From Methanobrevibacter sp. (GTDB taxonomy: Archaea; Methanobacteriota; Methanobacteria; Methanobacteriales; Methanobacteriaceae): DNA of 39,076 nucleotides. Below, piece by piece: positions 1 through 6,766 of this stretch. Location: NCBI GenBank assembly GCA_017646885.1, contig JAGCLR010000337.1:1-39076 (forward strand), written 5' to 3'. Position 1 is the stretch's first letter, and every line of letters begins with the position of its first letter. Position numbers and translations under genes: made by a program. Under the pieces are notes generated by a model. The model saw nothing but the letters and a program-made list of their open reading frames with translations, did no database searches and had not been told where the DNA came from.

Positions 1-108
1 GGTATTGACAGAAACCACCAGAACGAAATTTTTAAGGCAGTCAATGTAAAATACCCGAACGAATTTGAAATTAAAAATGACATTTTAAAGAACAAGGAGA
101 CCAAGTAA
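1..108 (+). CDS. C-terminal fragment of an unknown protein
   Basis: The frame is open from the first base to a TAA at 106-108, so only the last 35 codons are visible and the start lies outside the window. The visible part is rich in Lys, Asn and Glu and ends NKETK. The stop overlaps the next start as TAATG, and the AAGGAG serving the next gene lies in its final codons, so it is the upstream member of an operon. No family can be assigned. Confidence 0.7.
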   Translation, partial: GIDRNHQNEIFKAVNVKYPNEFEIKNDILKNKETK

Positions 109-512
109 TGACTTCACAATTTTTCTATTTGCCCGCAACACAGAAGGTTGAAGAAGAAAAACGTATCAAGTTCACCCAGGAACGAATCAAGCTGGTGAAG
201 GATTGGCTCCAGGAAAAGGTTGTGAACAAGTTCACCGAAAACGATTTTGATTGCCGTTCTTATTTGCCTGATTTTGGTGCCCGCCGTAGGGTTGTTAATA
301 CCAAAATCGTGACTGATAAGGATTGTAACATTACAAAGCAGTTTAAGATTGACACAAATTATTTCACTCAGGTAACTGACGAATTTTGTGCGAATAATCG
401 TTGTAAGATTGACAAGATGGATTTCACATACTTGCTCATGCTTACATTCAGGGACAATGGAATTTCTGTTAGTCCGGTCCTTGTAACTCTCGCATTTGAA
501 CTGGGGGTATAA
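108..512 (+). CDS. Unknown soluble protein, 134 aa
   Basis: The ATG overlaps the previous stop (TAATG) and has AAGGAG at good spacing. The first 45 residues are charged and probably helical (EEEKRIKF to EKVVNKF); the rest is mixed with several Cys and aromatic residues and ends in a hydrophobic stretch (LVTLAFELGV). No signal peptide and no recognisable motif. The stop abuts the next start, and a G-rich GGGGG run 5 bases before that ATG lies in the last codons, so translation is probably coupled. It lacks the C-terminal Asp-Phe motif common elsewhere in this window. Confidence 0.8.
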   Translation: MTSQFFYLPATQKVEEEKRIKFTQERIKLVKDWLQEKVVNKFTENDFDCRSYLPDFGARRRVVNTKIVTDKDCNITKQFKIDTNYFTQVTDEFCANNRCKIDKMDFTYLLMLTFRDNGISVSPVLVTLAFELGV

Positions 513-758
513 ATGAAAACATACAAATTCTATATTGAATGGAATACTGGTGATATGTACTGGGATAACATTCCGATTGTGGATGGTTTTGAAGGCACTG
601 TTGAAGGTCTAAATGATTATTTGAACACAAAGACGGAAGGTGTAGATGAAAAGGCCGAACTGACCGAAGAAGATTTACAGAAAATGCTTGCTGGTGAAGT
701 AATCTATGACCCATCAGGTGAAAGCTGGTCAGTTGAAATTAAAGAAGGAGACCGATAA
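513..758 (+). CDS. Unknown small acidic protein, 81 aa
   Basis: Starts directly after the previous TAA. The protein is strongly acidic (many Glu/Asp), with an N-terminal beta-like segment (MKTYKFYIEW) and a Glu-rich helix near residues 38-58. It ends EIKEGDR; the AAGGAG in its last codons is the ribosome site for the next gene, whose ATG overlaps this stop (TAATG). No family is recognised; its size and charge would fit a small protein-binding or DNA-mimic protein, but that is a guess. Confidence 0.75.
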   Translation: MKTYKFYIEWNTGDMYWDNIPIVDGFEGTVEGLNDYLNTKTEGVDEKAELTEEDLQKMLAGEVIYDPSGESWSVEIKEGDR

Positions 759-1024
759 TGAATAAGTGGTGGAAGAATTTTATTGACTCAGACGCAAGCA
801 CTACTGTGTTTATCGTTTTGGTGTTTGTTGTGACGTTCGCAGTTCTGTATTTCGGTATGAGTTACGGAAATGATAAGACTGAAAATGCGAATGGCGAAAA
901 GGTCCACTATTCCCATCCAATTAAAGACCGCGCCCACGGTGGTTTTGGCTATGGATTTGGTTACAGTCCACGAACTCATCGTTTCGGCTATGGATTTGGA
1001 ACTGGCACAATTAACTTTCATTAA
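758..1024 (+). CDS. Small single-pass membrane protein with Gly/Tyr/Phe-rich tail
   Basis: 88 aa. Residues about 16-34 (TTVFIVLVFVVTFAVLYFG) are a clear membrane segment after a short polar N-terminus containing WW. The tail holds near-repeats of GFGYGFGY and FGYGFG around residues 62-83, separated by a His/Arg segment. An inner-membrane orientation with the tail in the periplasm is plausible but not shown. Coupled to the gene before it by TAATG. Function unknown. Confidence 0.75.
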   Translation: MNKWWKNFIDSDASTTVFIVLVFVVTFAVLYFGMSYGNDKTENANGEKVHYSHPIKDRAHGGFGYGFGYSPRTHRFGYGFGTGTINFH

Positions 1025-1036
1025 GGAGTATAACAA

Positions 1037-1573
1037 ATGAAACCAGTAACTTCTGCTCTTCATAATTGGATGTCTGCTCTCTTTGTTCATCCGTTATTTC
1101 GTGGTGCTTCTTTCTTTCACATTCCTGATGGTGTAGGTAGTACCCATTACAATGTATACAGTATTGGAATGACTTCGGTTCCTGACCATCGTAATAACCA
1201 ACTGAAAAATCTTCTGCGTATTATATTTTACAATACTAATTCAAACCACATTGAAGTACGACTTGAAATTGAACAACCAGATGCGGTTTTTCAAACTGGA
1301 GAAGATAATGTAGATTATTATACGAATTTGAAGCTCAAGGACATCATTGAGTTTGTGAAAATGTATAAGACGAATTTTGAATCCAAGTGGGCTAGTGACA
1401 GAAATCCGTTTGCCATCTATTTCGCCCAATTCCAGGAAAATGAAAAAGAATTTATTAAACGAAACCAGGCTGCGTATGACGATTATAGAAATATAGTTAG
1501 GACCTGCTTTGATTTTTTGAACAAACGAGAAAAGTTGAATAAACGCTTGAAAGAAAAGGACAGTGATTTCTAA
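1037..1573 (+). CDS. Unknown Asp-Phe-tagged protein, 178 aa
   Basis: Preceded by AAGGAG nine bases before the ATG. The N-terminal third is rich in aromatic and His residues, the middle is beta-like, and the last 45 residues form a long charged helix (NIVRTCFDFLNKREKLNKRL) ending KEKDSDF. The terminal Asp-Phe is shared with 39 other + strand ORFs here; the hydrophobic position four residues before Phe is Lys in this copy. The final codons contain AAGGA, and the stop overlaps the next start as TAATG. Confidence 0.8.
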   Translation: MKPVTSALHNWMSALFVHPLFRGASFFHIPDGVGSTHYNVYSIGMTSVPDHRNNQLKNLLRIIFYNTNSNHIEVRLEIEQPDAVFQTGEDNVDYYTNLKLKDIIEFVKMYKTNFESKWASDRNPFAIYFAQFQENEKEFIKRNQAAYDDYRNIVRTCFDFLNKREKLNKRLKEKDSDF

Positions 1574-1983
1574 TGAGTAAGAAAACAATTACTGAAGACG
1601 AATTCAAATTTGTTATGACAAAACATAAGGATTTGATTCTGTTTTTTACAACTGCTGAAGAACTGAAATATACAAACAACGAATGCGGAACTTATCCTGA
1701 TGTACCTGGTGTGCTTTCCATAAACATCTGGGACGAAGATTTGTATGGCGATACTTGGGTTGAACTCAAAGATGGTGTTGCGACAGTTCTCGTTTACGAT
1801 GGTCATTATAACGATTACAGACCTGAACATATTTTTAGAGATTGGAAGGAACTAGACAGATGGATGGCTGATGGATTTATCAAGGACCATTTGTGGGATA
1901 TGTCTTTCGCAAGCAAGGCCCTGAAGAAACAGTATCTCGGTGACGAAGATTTTAACTATGACCCGTGGAGTAAAGGAAAATAA
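1573..1983 (+). CDS. Unknown protein, 136 aa
   Basis: Start overlaps the previous stop. The N-terminus (KTITEDEFKFVMTKHKDLIL) resembles the helical opening of many array proteins in this window, but the C-terminus (NYDPWSKGK) lacks the Asp-Phe tag. The middle is rich in Trp, Asp and Tyr. It is the last gene of its operon: a terminator-like hairpin at 2011-2040 follows. No family recognised. Confidence 0.8.
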   Translation: MSKKTITEDEFKFVMTKHKDLILFFTTAEELKYTNNECGTYPDVPGVLSINIWDEDLYGDTWVELKDGVATVLVYDGHYNDYRPEHIFRDWKELDRWMADGFIKDHLWDMSFASKALKKQYLGDEDFNYDPWSKGK

Positions 1984-2010
1984 AAGTTTACAAAACATTT
2001 GGTAGATTAT

Positions 2011-2040
2011 AAGATGTAAATTTATATTTACATCTTTTTT
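2011..2040 (+). terminator. Intrinsic terminator built on the TGTAAA/TTTACA dyad
   Basis: A 10-bp stem AAGATGTAAA / TTTACATCTT with loop TTTATA is followed by a T-run. It ends the upstream operon 28 bases after the stop at 1983. The inner part of the stem, 2015-2032, is the same TGTAAA-N6-TTTACA dyad found upstream of six other promoters, so this one element may act both as RNA terminator and as DNA operator. Confidence 0.75.
2015..2032. promoter_or_regulatory. Dyad operator TGTAAA-N6-TTTACA
   Basis: Perfect inverted repeat with a 6-bp spacer, ending 19 bp before the -35 box at 2052. The same element recurs with the same spacer length and offset at 6673, 23657, 27554, 31335, 36999 and 38432. 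The geometry matches CRP/FNR-family sites (the CRP consensus is TGTGA-N6-TCACA). Confidence 0.7.
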
Positions 2041-2051
2041 CGTTTTTTCTA

Positions 2052-2080
2052 TTGACAAACTGCATAAAATAATCTATATT
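2052..2080 (+). promoter_or_regulatory. Sigma70 promoter P1
   Basis: TTGACA at 2052-2057 and TATATT at 2075-2080 with a 17-bp spacer, the ideal arrangement. Transcription should begin near 2087. The leader then carries AGAGGT before the ATG at 2113. It drives the unit containing the HD-domain alarmone hydrolase. Confidence 0.85.
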
Positions 2081-2112
2081 ATTAGTGTAGACAAAACAAG
2101 AGGTAACAAATT

Positions 2113-2310
2113 ATGCCAAAGACTGCTGATGAAATGCTCGTTGAACTCCGCAAAACCCACACTGAACTTGAAAACGAACTGCGTGATGCTTATGTTGAAT
2201 TCCAAAATCACGGCGCAGCTGAAGCAGAATTTCTTGTAAAGAAGCTCCGTAAGTTGGCAGATAAAATGGAACAGTTTAACAATGGTTACAAAGAATACTT
2301 GGAGGCATAA
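2113..2310 (+). CDS. Small coiled-coil protein, 65 aa
   Basis: First gene after promoter P1, with AGAGGTAAC before the ATG. Almost entirely helical and charged, with heptad-like Leu/Ile spacing (MLVELRKTHTELENELRDA, then FLVKKLRKLADKMEQF), so probably a coiled coil or helical hairpin that oligomerises or binds a partner. No family recognised. Followed two bases later by an amber-interrupted gene. Confidence 0.8.
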   Translation: MPKTADEMLVELRKTHTELENELRDAYVEFQNHGAAEAEFLVKKLRKLADKMEQFNNGYKEYLEA

Positions 2311-2312
2311 TA

Positions 2313-2552
2313 ATGGCTAAACGAACTGAAGAACTGGAGCCGGAATTTTGCTAGTATTCTCTGTATGACGAAAACACAAAAACCTTTATCCGAAAAAATA
2401 GCTGGCTTGGATTTGCCACTGGACCGATTAAGATTTATGGCAACATTAAGAAAGCAAAAGAAGAACTTAAGTATTGGGAAAATCAACCAAATTTGAAAGT
2501 TAAGATTGTCCGACTTGGAATTGACAAAATTTTTGAAAACTATGAGGTATAA
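2313..2552 (+). pseudogene. Small ORF interrupted by an in-frame amber codon
   Basis: From the ATG at 2313 (GGAGG eight bases upstream) the frame runs to a TAA at 2550-2552 and is broken only by TAG at 2352-2354 (codon 14, after EPEFC). The 65 codons after the TAG look protein-like (YSLYDENTKTF, then KVKIVRLGIDKIFENYEV), and the stop sits just ahead of the next gene. Several genes here end in TAG, so general amber reassignment is unlikely. Mutation, sequencing error or read-through are all possible. Confidence 0.6.
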
Positions 2553-2554
2553 AA

Positions 2555-3082
2555 ATGTACGAAGCACTTTTTCAAAGAATTAAATCAACTGATTTTCCGC
2601 TCCAGTGCCGCGGAATGTATTACTTCTCCAAGGGCCGTCATGCCCATCAGGAACGAAAGGGCTCGGGCACTCCGTACTTCGTTCATCCACGTGGTGTTGC
2701 TCTCATTGTGATGGAACACGGTGGAACGATTGACCAGATTAACGCTGCTCTCGCACACGATTTGCTGGAAGACACTGAAACCAGTTTCTTGGAAATCAAA
2801 GCAGTCGCAAATTCTACCCATTGTGCGGAACTGTGTGCTGAATTGAGAAACAACAAATTTGGGATTGCTGAAAAGGGCAAGGAAGATTATATGACTGAAA
2901 AGCTGCTCAAGATGTCCAATGACGCACTCCTGATTAAGCTGGCGGATATGGTTTATAATTCTTGGGATAAGCCCGCAGAAAAGGCCCTGAACAGAATGTA
3001 CAAAAATGTTTGTGAACTTCTGTTGAAGCGAAATCTCTCACCAACCTGTAAAGAACTTGCGGAACTTGTAATTCTCGCATAA
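2555..3082 (+). CDS. HD-domain (p)ppGpp hydrolase-like protein (MESH1/small alarmone hydrolase type)
   Basis: 175 aa, the size of a stand-alone RSH hydrolase domain. The N-terminal helix holds H31-Q-E-R-K-G, then PYFVHP with His44, His68-Asp69 in AALAHDLLEDT with Glu72-Asp73, and Asp131 in LLIKLADMVYN. These are the Mn-binding and catalytic positions of SpoT/MESH1 hydrolases, which remove the 3' pyrophosphate of ppGpp. There is no synthetase or TGS/ACT domain, so it should be hydrolase-only. It lies in the P1 transcription unit, which would suit early blunting of the host stringent response (inference). Related HD-fold nucleotide hydrolases are the main alternative. Confidence 0.8.
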   Translation: MYEALFQRIKSTDFPLQCRGMYYFSKGRHAHQERKGSGTPYFVHPRGVALIVMEHGGTIDQINAALAHDLLEDTETSFLEIKAVANSTHCAELCAELRNNKFGIAEKGKEDYMTEKLLKMSNDALLIKLADMVYNSWDKPAEKALNRMYKNVCELLLKRNLSPTCKELAELVILA

Positions 3083-3094
3083 AGGAGTAACAAA

Positions 3095-3313
3095 ATGCAA
3101 ATTGTAAAAACTTTCACTCAGCGACTCTATGTACCAAAGACCGGAACTCGCAAGCTTGTCAATAAGACAGTTGTGATTGGTATTTATCCGACCTTGACGA
3201 ATGAACAGTTGGTTGCTATCGTTAAGGAATACGAAAAGAACCCGGAACCAGATAATTATTACTTTGTTTATGATGAAACAAAGCGAGATGTTGTTTATCG
3301 TCAAGGAGACTAA
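3095..3313 (+). CDS. Unknown small protein, 72 aa
   Basis: AAAGGAG precedes the ATG. The sequence alternates beta-like stretches (MQIVKTFTQRLYV, TVVIGIYPTL) with a short helix (EQLVAIVKEYEKN) and ends with a further strand and YRQGD: a compact alpha/beta protein without known motifs. Part of the P1 operon after the alarmone hydrolase. Its last codons contain AAGGAG, serving the frameshifted gene that follows. Confidence 0.75.
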   Translation: MQIVKTFTQRLYVPKTGTRKLVNKTVVIGIYPTLTNEQLVAIVKEYEKNPEPDNYYFVYDETKRDVVYRQGD

Positions 3314-3315
3314 TT

Positions 3316-3548
3316 ATGCTTGGTGTATGGTTGGGTAATCAAAATTAGCAAAGGAACATCCTGAAGAGTTTCTAAAGCTTGGAATTAAGCTTACTATCTG
3401 TGTGGGTATTTTGTTTATCATTGTTGCCCTGACTCAGGATTTTGTTAAGGATTGGTTGAGTGATTTCATTGAATGGACTTGTTCATTTAATGGAACATTG
3501 GATGTTGAAGCACTTTGGGAACAATTTAAAACTTTTATAGGAGTATAG
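3316..3548 (+). pseudogene. Small membrane-protein gene broken by a frameshift
   Basis: ATG at 3316 (AAGGAG upstream) reads only 10 codons to TAG at 3346. A -1 frame open from 3339 to the TAG at 3546-3548 encodes KEHPEEFLKLGIKL, a hydrophobic segment (ICVGILFIIVAL) and a polar tail ending FKTFIGV. One extra A in the A-run at 3341-3344 would restore a single ORF of about 77 codons. The next gene is a similar small membrane protein. Indel mutation or homopolymer sequencing error. Confidence 0.55.
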
Positions 3549-3549
3549 A

Positions 3550-3759
3550 ATGACTAACAAACCACAATCAGTAGAAGATGTGTTCAATGAAGCATTTGAC
3601 ACAGCAGACAAAACCATTAGTGGATTGTTCTCTTGGTCGGATGGTATTTTTGTTATTTTATTGGAAATTATTGCATTTTTAGCTGCAATACCTTTTGCTT
3701 TGTATGTAAGAGATTGGCTTGATAGTTTCTTTGGTTTTGTTTTTAACCTTTTCATTTAG
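3550..3759 (+). CDS. Small membrane protein, 69 aa
   Basis: TAGGAG precedes the ATG. An acidic N-terminal helix (residues 1-24) leads into one or two hydrophobic segments (GIFVILLEIIAFLAAIPFAL, then FFGFVFNLFI), separated by YVRDWLDS. The VRDWLDSFFG element resembles VKDWLSDFIE of the frameshifted neighbour just upstream, so the two may be tandem duplicates. Function unknown. Confidence 0.7.
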   Translation: MTNKPQSVEDVFNEAFDTADKTISGLFSWSDGIFVILLEIIAFLAAIPFALYVRDWLDSFFGFVFNLFI

Positions 3760-3765
3760 GATAAT

Positions 3766-4200
3766 ATGGATTGGAAAACATACGATTTTGACGAATGCGA
3801 AGAAAAAGTTAAGAGGGCAATTAGTCCTTATTTCAAGGCATTTGAAGAACTCGGTATTTCCGTAGATTTTGTTCCTGATTGCGACAACCCAGCAGATGAT
3901 TTCTGTGAACTGTATTACGGAGATTGTTTAGTTGGTTACATAACTCCCGAAGTTGATACTCACGAAGAATATGACTCTGATGACCCAAACGATTTTGAAA
4001 CTCATACTGTATGGGAATTTGATTACATAGACGTTCGCCTTACAGTTATGATTAACTTGGACAGAAATTACAAATTTTTCTATCCGAAAGAAAATGAAAA
4101 CGATTTGTCTGATGCAGTTCAAGCGGCAAAAAATTTCATTATTTTAATCAAGAACGAACAAATTAAAAAACGAGAAGCAAAACTCAACGAGGATTTTTAA
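3766..4200 (+). CDS. Unknown acidic Asp-Phe-tagged protein, 144 aa
   Basis: The ribosome site is weak (AGGATA just before the ATG). Very acidic: residues 44-90 hold clusters such as THEEYDSDDPNDFE. N-terminal helix, beta-rich centre and C-terminal charged helix, ending EAKLNEDF. This helix/sheet/helix layout and the terminal Asp-Phe match the other array proteins. The stop is followed immediately by the next ATG, with GAGGA in the last codons acting as its ribosome site. Confidence 0.8.
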   Translation: MDWKTYDFDECEEKVKRAISPYFKAFEELGISVDFVPDCDNPADDFCELYYGDCLVGYITPEVDTHEEYDSDDPNDFETHTVWEFDYIDVRLTVMINLDRNYKFFYPKENENDLSDAVQAAKNFIILIKNEQIKKREAKLNEDF

Positions 4201-4953
4201 ATGATTAAAAAAGCAAATTCAGTACAAGAATTTCAAATCATTGTTATGGAAGATTTAAAGTCTCATAACATTCTCACACAAAAGGCAAAGTTAGACTCTG
4301 TATGTTTTTGGTATGGTGATGCTCAATGTTCTAATTCCGGTAATACAGAAATAATAGATTACAAAGCTTCTATTTCTTTTATGGTTTTTGAAGGCGAAAC
4401 CACTATTAACAAAATAAAAGGAATTGCGAAATACAGACCACTCCACACACAGTTCAAAGCAATTAAAGCACTTTGGTGTGATGATAATACGATTGTTTAT
4501 GGTTATGATTCTTGGTATCATACTTACGAGGAACACAACCCAAATCCTTACAATGGTTTTCCAAAGGTATGGGGCTGGAGTGAAGACGATGTTAAAACAA
4601 TGCCTGATGTGTGGGCTGATTCGCATCCAACAAGTAAGCTTGCTCATTATAAACCTTGGCCTTGTTGTTATTATGGACCGAACTATTCAGTTACTGGAGA
4701 CCAGTGGGCTAAAGTTGAATTACACGGTTCAAAGTTCTATAAGGACATTGACGATTTGAATAAAATCTATCAGTTTGAAAGGGATGAAATTATTAGACTT
4801 ATTCCTGTTGCGGAAAAGATGAATAATCAGTATACTCAATTTCTTACAACAGTAGATTGGCATAAAAAGAGTGATAGAAAAATAATTCGTCAATACAAGC
4901 TCAAACTTAACAAACAGAATGTAAATCTTAACAAAGTAAAAATTGACTTCTAA
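4201..4953 (+). CDS. Unknown Asp-Phe-tagged protein, 250 aa
   Basis: The largest member of the tagged set. N-terminal helix (SVQEFQIIVMEDL), a long Trp/Tyr-rich middle (WYGD, YDSWYHTYEEHNPNPYNGFP, KPWPCCYYGPNY) and a basic C-terminal helix ending LNKVKIDF. The next gene's AAAGGAG lies after this stop, so here the Asp-Phe codons are not needed as a ribosome site. No enzyme motif is recognised. Confidence 0.8.
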   Translation: MIKKANSVQEFQIIVMEDLKSHNILTQKAKLDSVCFWYGDAQCSNSGNTEIIDYKASISFMVFEGETTINKIKGIAKYRPLHTQFKAIKALWCDDNTIVYGYDSWYHTYEEHNPNPYNGFPKVWGWSEDDVKTMPDVWADSHPTSKLAHYKPWPCCYYGPNYSVTGDQWAKVELHGSKFYKDIDDLNKIYQFERDEIIRLIPVAEKMNNQYTQFLTTVDWHKKSDRKIIRQYKLKLNKQNVNLNKVKIDF

Positions 4954-4963
4954 AGGAGATACA

Positions 4964-5224
4964 ATGACAAAGAAATTTTATGTTGTTAGTTATGAAGAAA
5001 ATGGTAAGACCATTTATTACACTGATAAGAAAGACACAGATTTGTTTGCTTATGAAACTTCCGACATTTTTGAAGCTAAACGATATGTTACTTATCGTAA
5101 AGCAGAAAATTATGTAAACAACAAGAAGAAAGAAGTTAACACGTGGATGAGAAAAACCATTAAGAATTTTAAGATTCACGAAGTTGAAGTAACATACAAT
5201 GTAATAAACACAAATGAAGTATAA
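4964..5224 (+). CDS. Unknown small protein, 86 aa
   Basis: The frame extends upstream to a TTG at 4943, but the ATG at 4964 has a perfect AAAGGAG and is chosen. Tyr/Lys-rich alpha/beta protein: strands KKFYVVSYEENGKTIYYT, a helix around EAKRYVTYRKAENYV, and a C-terminal strand. No Asp-Phe tag and no family recognised. Confidence 0.75.
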   Translation: MTKKFYVVSYEENGKTIYYTDKKDTDLFAYETSDIFEAKRYVTYRKAENYVNNKKKEVNTWMRKTIKNFKIHEVEVTYNVINTNEV

Positions 5225-5236
5225 AAGGAGATAACT

Positions 5237-5488
5237 ATGGCAGCAACTTATGTTCACCACATTACAATTAAATCAAACGATGTCAGAGAACCAAAGTACA
5301 AGACGATTGTCATTGAGTCAACTGACACTAATGCGGAAATGTACGAAAAGATGAAGGCTCTTACTGCTTTTGAACGTGCTGTATCTACGGGCTATCATTT
5401 GAGCATTGAAACCACAGTAAAAACAAACAAACGAACACCTGAACAGATTTACCAGGAATACATTGAGGCCTGGGGTAAGGGTTTCTAA
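5237..5488 (+). CDS. Unknown small protein, 83 aa, ending Gly-Phe
   Basis: AAAGGAG precedes the ATG. Two beta-like segments (YVHHITIKSND, YKTIVIESTDT) are followed by a helix (AEMYEKMKALTAFERAV) and a second helix near the C-terminus. It ends WGKGF, so the terminal Phe is kept but Asp is replaced by Gly, perhaps a degenerate version of the tag. Stop and next start overlap as TAATG. Confidence 0.75.
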   Translation: MAATYVHHITIKSNDVREPKYKTIVIESTDTNAEMYEKMKALTAFERAVSTGYHLSIETTVKTNKRTPEQIYQEYIEAWGKGF

Positions 5489-5883
5489 TGCTAACTGAAG
5501 AAGATGTAAAAGATGTTGTCAGTCGTTATCCAAATTTGGAACTGTCAATTCTAAATTCCACACTTTTTAAAAGCCATACAAAAAGATTGTTAGTTTATAT
5601 AAATTCCAAAGCATTCCACTATGGAAGTAATCTGTTGCTTGAATATGATTACAATGGAATGCCTACAGATGGAATTTTACAAGTAAACAATGGTAACCAG
5701 CACATTTATAGTGATTGGGGCTATATTACAGAAGATTCAATTTATCTGGTTGAAAATAAAAAAATGAAAAAGAAGGTCCGAAACAAAGAACAATTTGAGA
5801 AACTAATTACAGATTCTTTAAAAATGGTTAAAGAAGCAGAAGTAGAACTGCACATCCGTAAGATTAGTAAGGATTTTGTATGA
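5488..5883 (+). CDS. Unknown Asp-Phe-tagged protein, 131 aa
   Basis: Coupled to the previous gene through TAATG with AAGGG in its last codons. N-terminal helix LTEEDVKDVVSRYPNLEL, beta-rich centre, and C-terminal helix ending LHIRKISKDFV. The Val after Phe comes from the ATGA overlap with the next gene. Fits the shared helix/sheet/helix plan; function unknown. Confidence 0.8.
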   Translation: MLTEEDVKDVVSRYPNLELSILNSTLFKSHTKRLLVYINSKAFHYGSNLLLEYDYNGMPTDGILQVNNGNQHIYSDWGYITEDSIYLVENKKMKKKVRNKEQFEKLITDSLKMVKEAEVELHIRKISKDFV

Positions 5884-6206
5884 CATTTACAGAATATAAA
5901 CAATTATGCCAAAAATATAATTTGCAGTCATTGAGTTACGATGGCCGCGATTATGGTGTATGTAATGTTCCGTTTGTTGCTTGGGGAACGAACATTAGAG
6001 TTATTCCTGAAAGAGTTTGGAAAAATGAATTTCTGTCTGATAATGGAAAATACATTACATACAAAGGAGAATTTCAATACTATCCTGACGAAATAAAGAA
6101 AAATGACACACAGGCATTTGAGAATTATTTAATCAAATTAACTGCGTGGTTAAAACAACTTAGGCTTGACACTAAATTACAACTTATTCAAAAAGATTTC
6201 AAATAA
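5880..6206 (+). CDS. Unknown Asp-Phe-tagged protein, 108 aa, operon end
   Basis: Opens with TFTEYKQLCQKYNLQSL, the typical start of the array family, then a beta-rich middle and a C-terminal helix ending KLQLIQKDFK. It is the last gene before a bidirectional terminator, so the tag cannot be a ribosome site for a following gene. Overlaps the previous gene by ATGA. Confidence 0.8.
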   Translation: MTFTEYKQLCQKYNLQSLSYDGRDYGVCNVPFVAWGTNIRVIPERVWKNEFLSDNGKYITYKGEFQYYPDEIKKNDTQAFENYLIKLTAWLKQLRLDTKLQLIQKDFK

Positions 6207-6207
6207 A

Positions 6208-6230
6208 AAAGCGGGTTTATTTCCCGCTTT
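6208..6230. terminator. Bidirectional intrinsic terminator
   Basis: GCGGG / CCCGC stem extended by flanking A/T pairs (AAAGCGGG TTTATTT CCCGCTTT). Read on the + strand it ends the array operon. Read on the - strand it is followed by a stronger T-run and ends the facing gene, whose stop codon lies inside it. Confidence 0.8.
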
Positions 6231-6531
6231 CTTCTTTAAATTTTGCTATGACATTTTCGTCTGTTGCAGCCGCAGTTGCCGGACAACCTTGGTCTTGGTA
6301 TTTGGCTAAAAATCTAAACATATAATTGAGCATTACTCCAGTTACTTCTTCAACAGAAAGTTTATTATTTTTGGCGAATAATTTAGCAACATTTTTTATA
6401 TAATCTTCAGTTCCCTGATTAGCCATATAGCGACCCATTTTTGCTAAATCGGCTTTATACTTATCTTCAGCAGAATCTTCTAAAATAAATCCATTTCTGT
6501 TTAAAATTTCTTTAGCTTCTTTGATTTCCAT
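6217..6531 (-). CDS. Unknown small helical protein, late-expressed, 104 aa
   Basis: The start at 6531 is chosen because it has TAGGAG seven bases upstream and a TATAAATA box 20 bases upstream; an in-frame GTG at 6654 would add 41 residues but lacks good signals. The protein is mostly helical (MEIKEAKEILNRNGF, DYIKNVAKLFAKNNKL, VTGVMLNYMFRFLAKYQDQ) with a polar tail ending EESGK. One of only two - strand genes. Late timing is inferred from the box; no family recognised. Confidence 0.7.
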   Translation of the reverse strand: MEIKEAKEILNRNGFILEDSAEDKYKADLAKMGRYMANQGTEDYIKNVAKLFAKNNKLSVEEVTGVMLNYMFRFLAKYQDQGCPATAAATDENVIAKFKEESGK

Positions 6532-6550
6532 TGTAAAATCTCCTATACTG

Positions 6551-6558
6551 TATTTATA
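6551..6558 (-). promoter_or_regulatory. T4-type late promoter box TATAAATA
   Basis: TATTTATA on the + strand reads TATAAATA on the - strand, the exact late-promoter consensus of T4 recognised by gp55-like sigma factors. It sits just upstream of TAGGAG and the ATG at 6531. An 8-bp AT-rich match alone would be weak; position and the second box at 15848 support it. Confidence 0.6.
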
Positions 6559-6672
6559 ATTTTCCATACTTTGACAGTACTGTGCGTTTCCTGCCATTCT
6601 CTCGGTAAAATGATATAGCCCTAGCATCGGTATTAAATCTGGTCTCCTTGCCACGTTTCCTTGTCAGTGTTA

Positions 6673-6690
6673 TGTAAATTATTATTTACA
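6673..6690. promoter_or_regulatory. Dyad operator TGTAAA-N6-TTTACA
   Basis: Perfect inverted repeat, ending 19 bp before the -35 box at 6710. It lies between divergent genes where no terminator is needed, which argues that the dyad is a DNA site rather than an RNA terminator. Confidence 0.75.
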
Positions 6691-6709
6691 TTAAAACGAA
6701 AAATTCTTA

Positions 6710-6738
6710 TTGACAATGAAACTGTAATTTACTATATT
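6710..6738 (+). promoter_or_regulatory. Sigma70 promoter P2
   Basis: TTGACA at 6710-6715 and TATATT at 6733-6738, 17-bp spacer. No hairpin or T-run in the spacer, in keeping with the divergent gene upstream. The leader contains GAGAGGTAAC before the ATG at 6767. Drives the 6767-10995 array. Confidence 0.85.
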
Positions 6739-6766
6739 ATAATCAAACAATAAGAGAGGTAACAAT

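Noticed and set aside
2352..2354. Genome-wide amber (TAG) reassignment
   Set aside because: Several intact genes end naturally in TAG (stops at 3759, 15843, 27550, 27983, 31328, 37000).
5880..5930. N-terminal M-T-x-E-[FY] openings as T4 capsid-targeting sequences
   Set aside because: Only the first few residues resemble T4 internal-protein leaders, and no consistent prohead-protease site ([LI]-x-E) follows.
6532..6654. 41-residue N-terminal extension of the - strand gene from a GTG
   Set aside because: The GTG lacks a good ribosome site, while the ATG at 6531 has TAGGAG and a late box placed inside the would-be extension.
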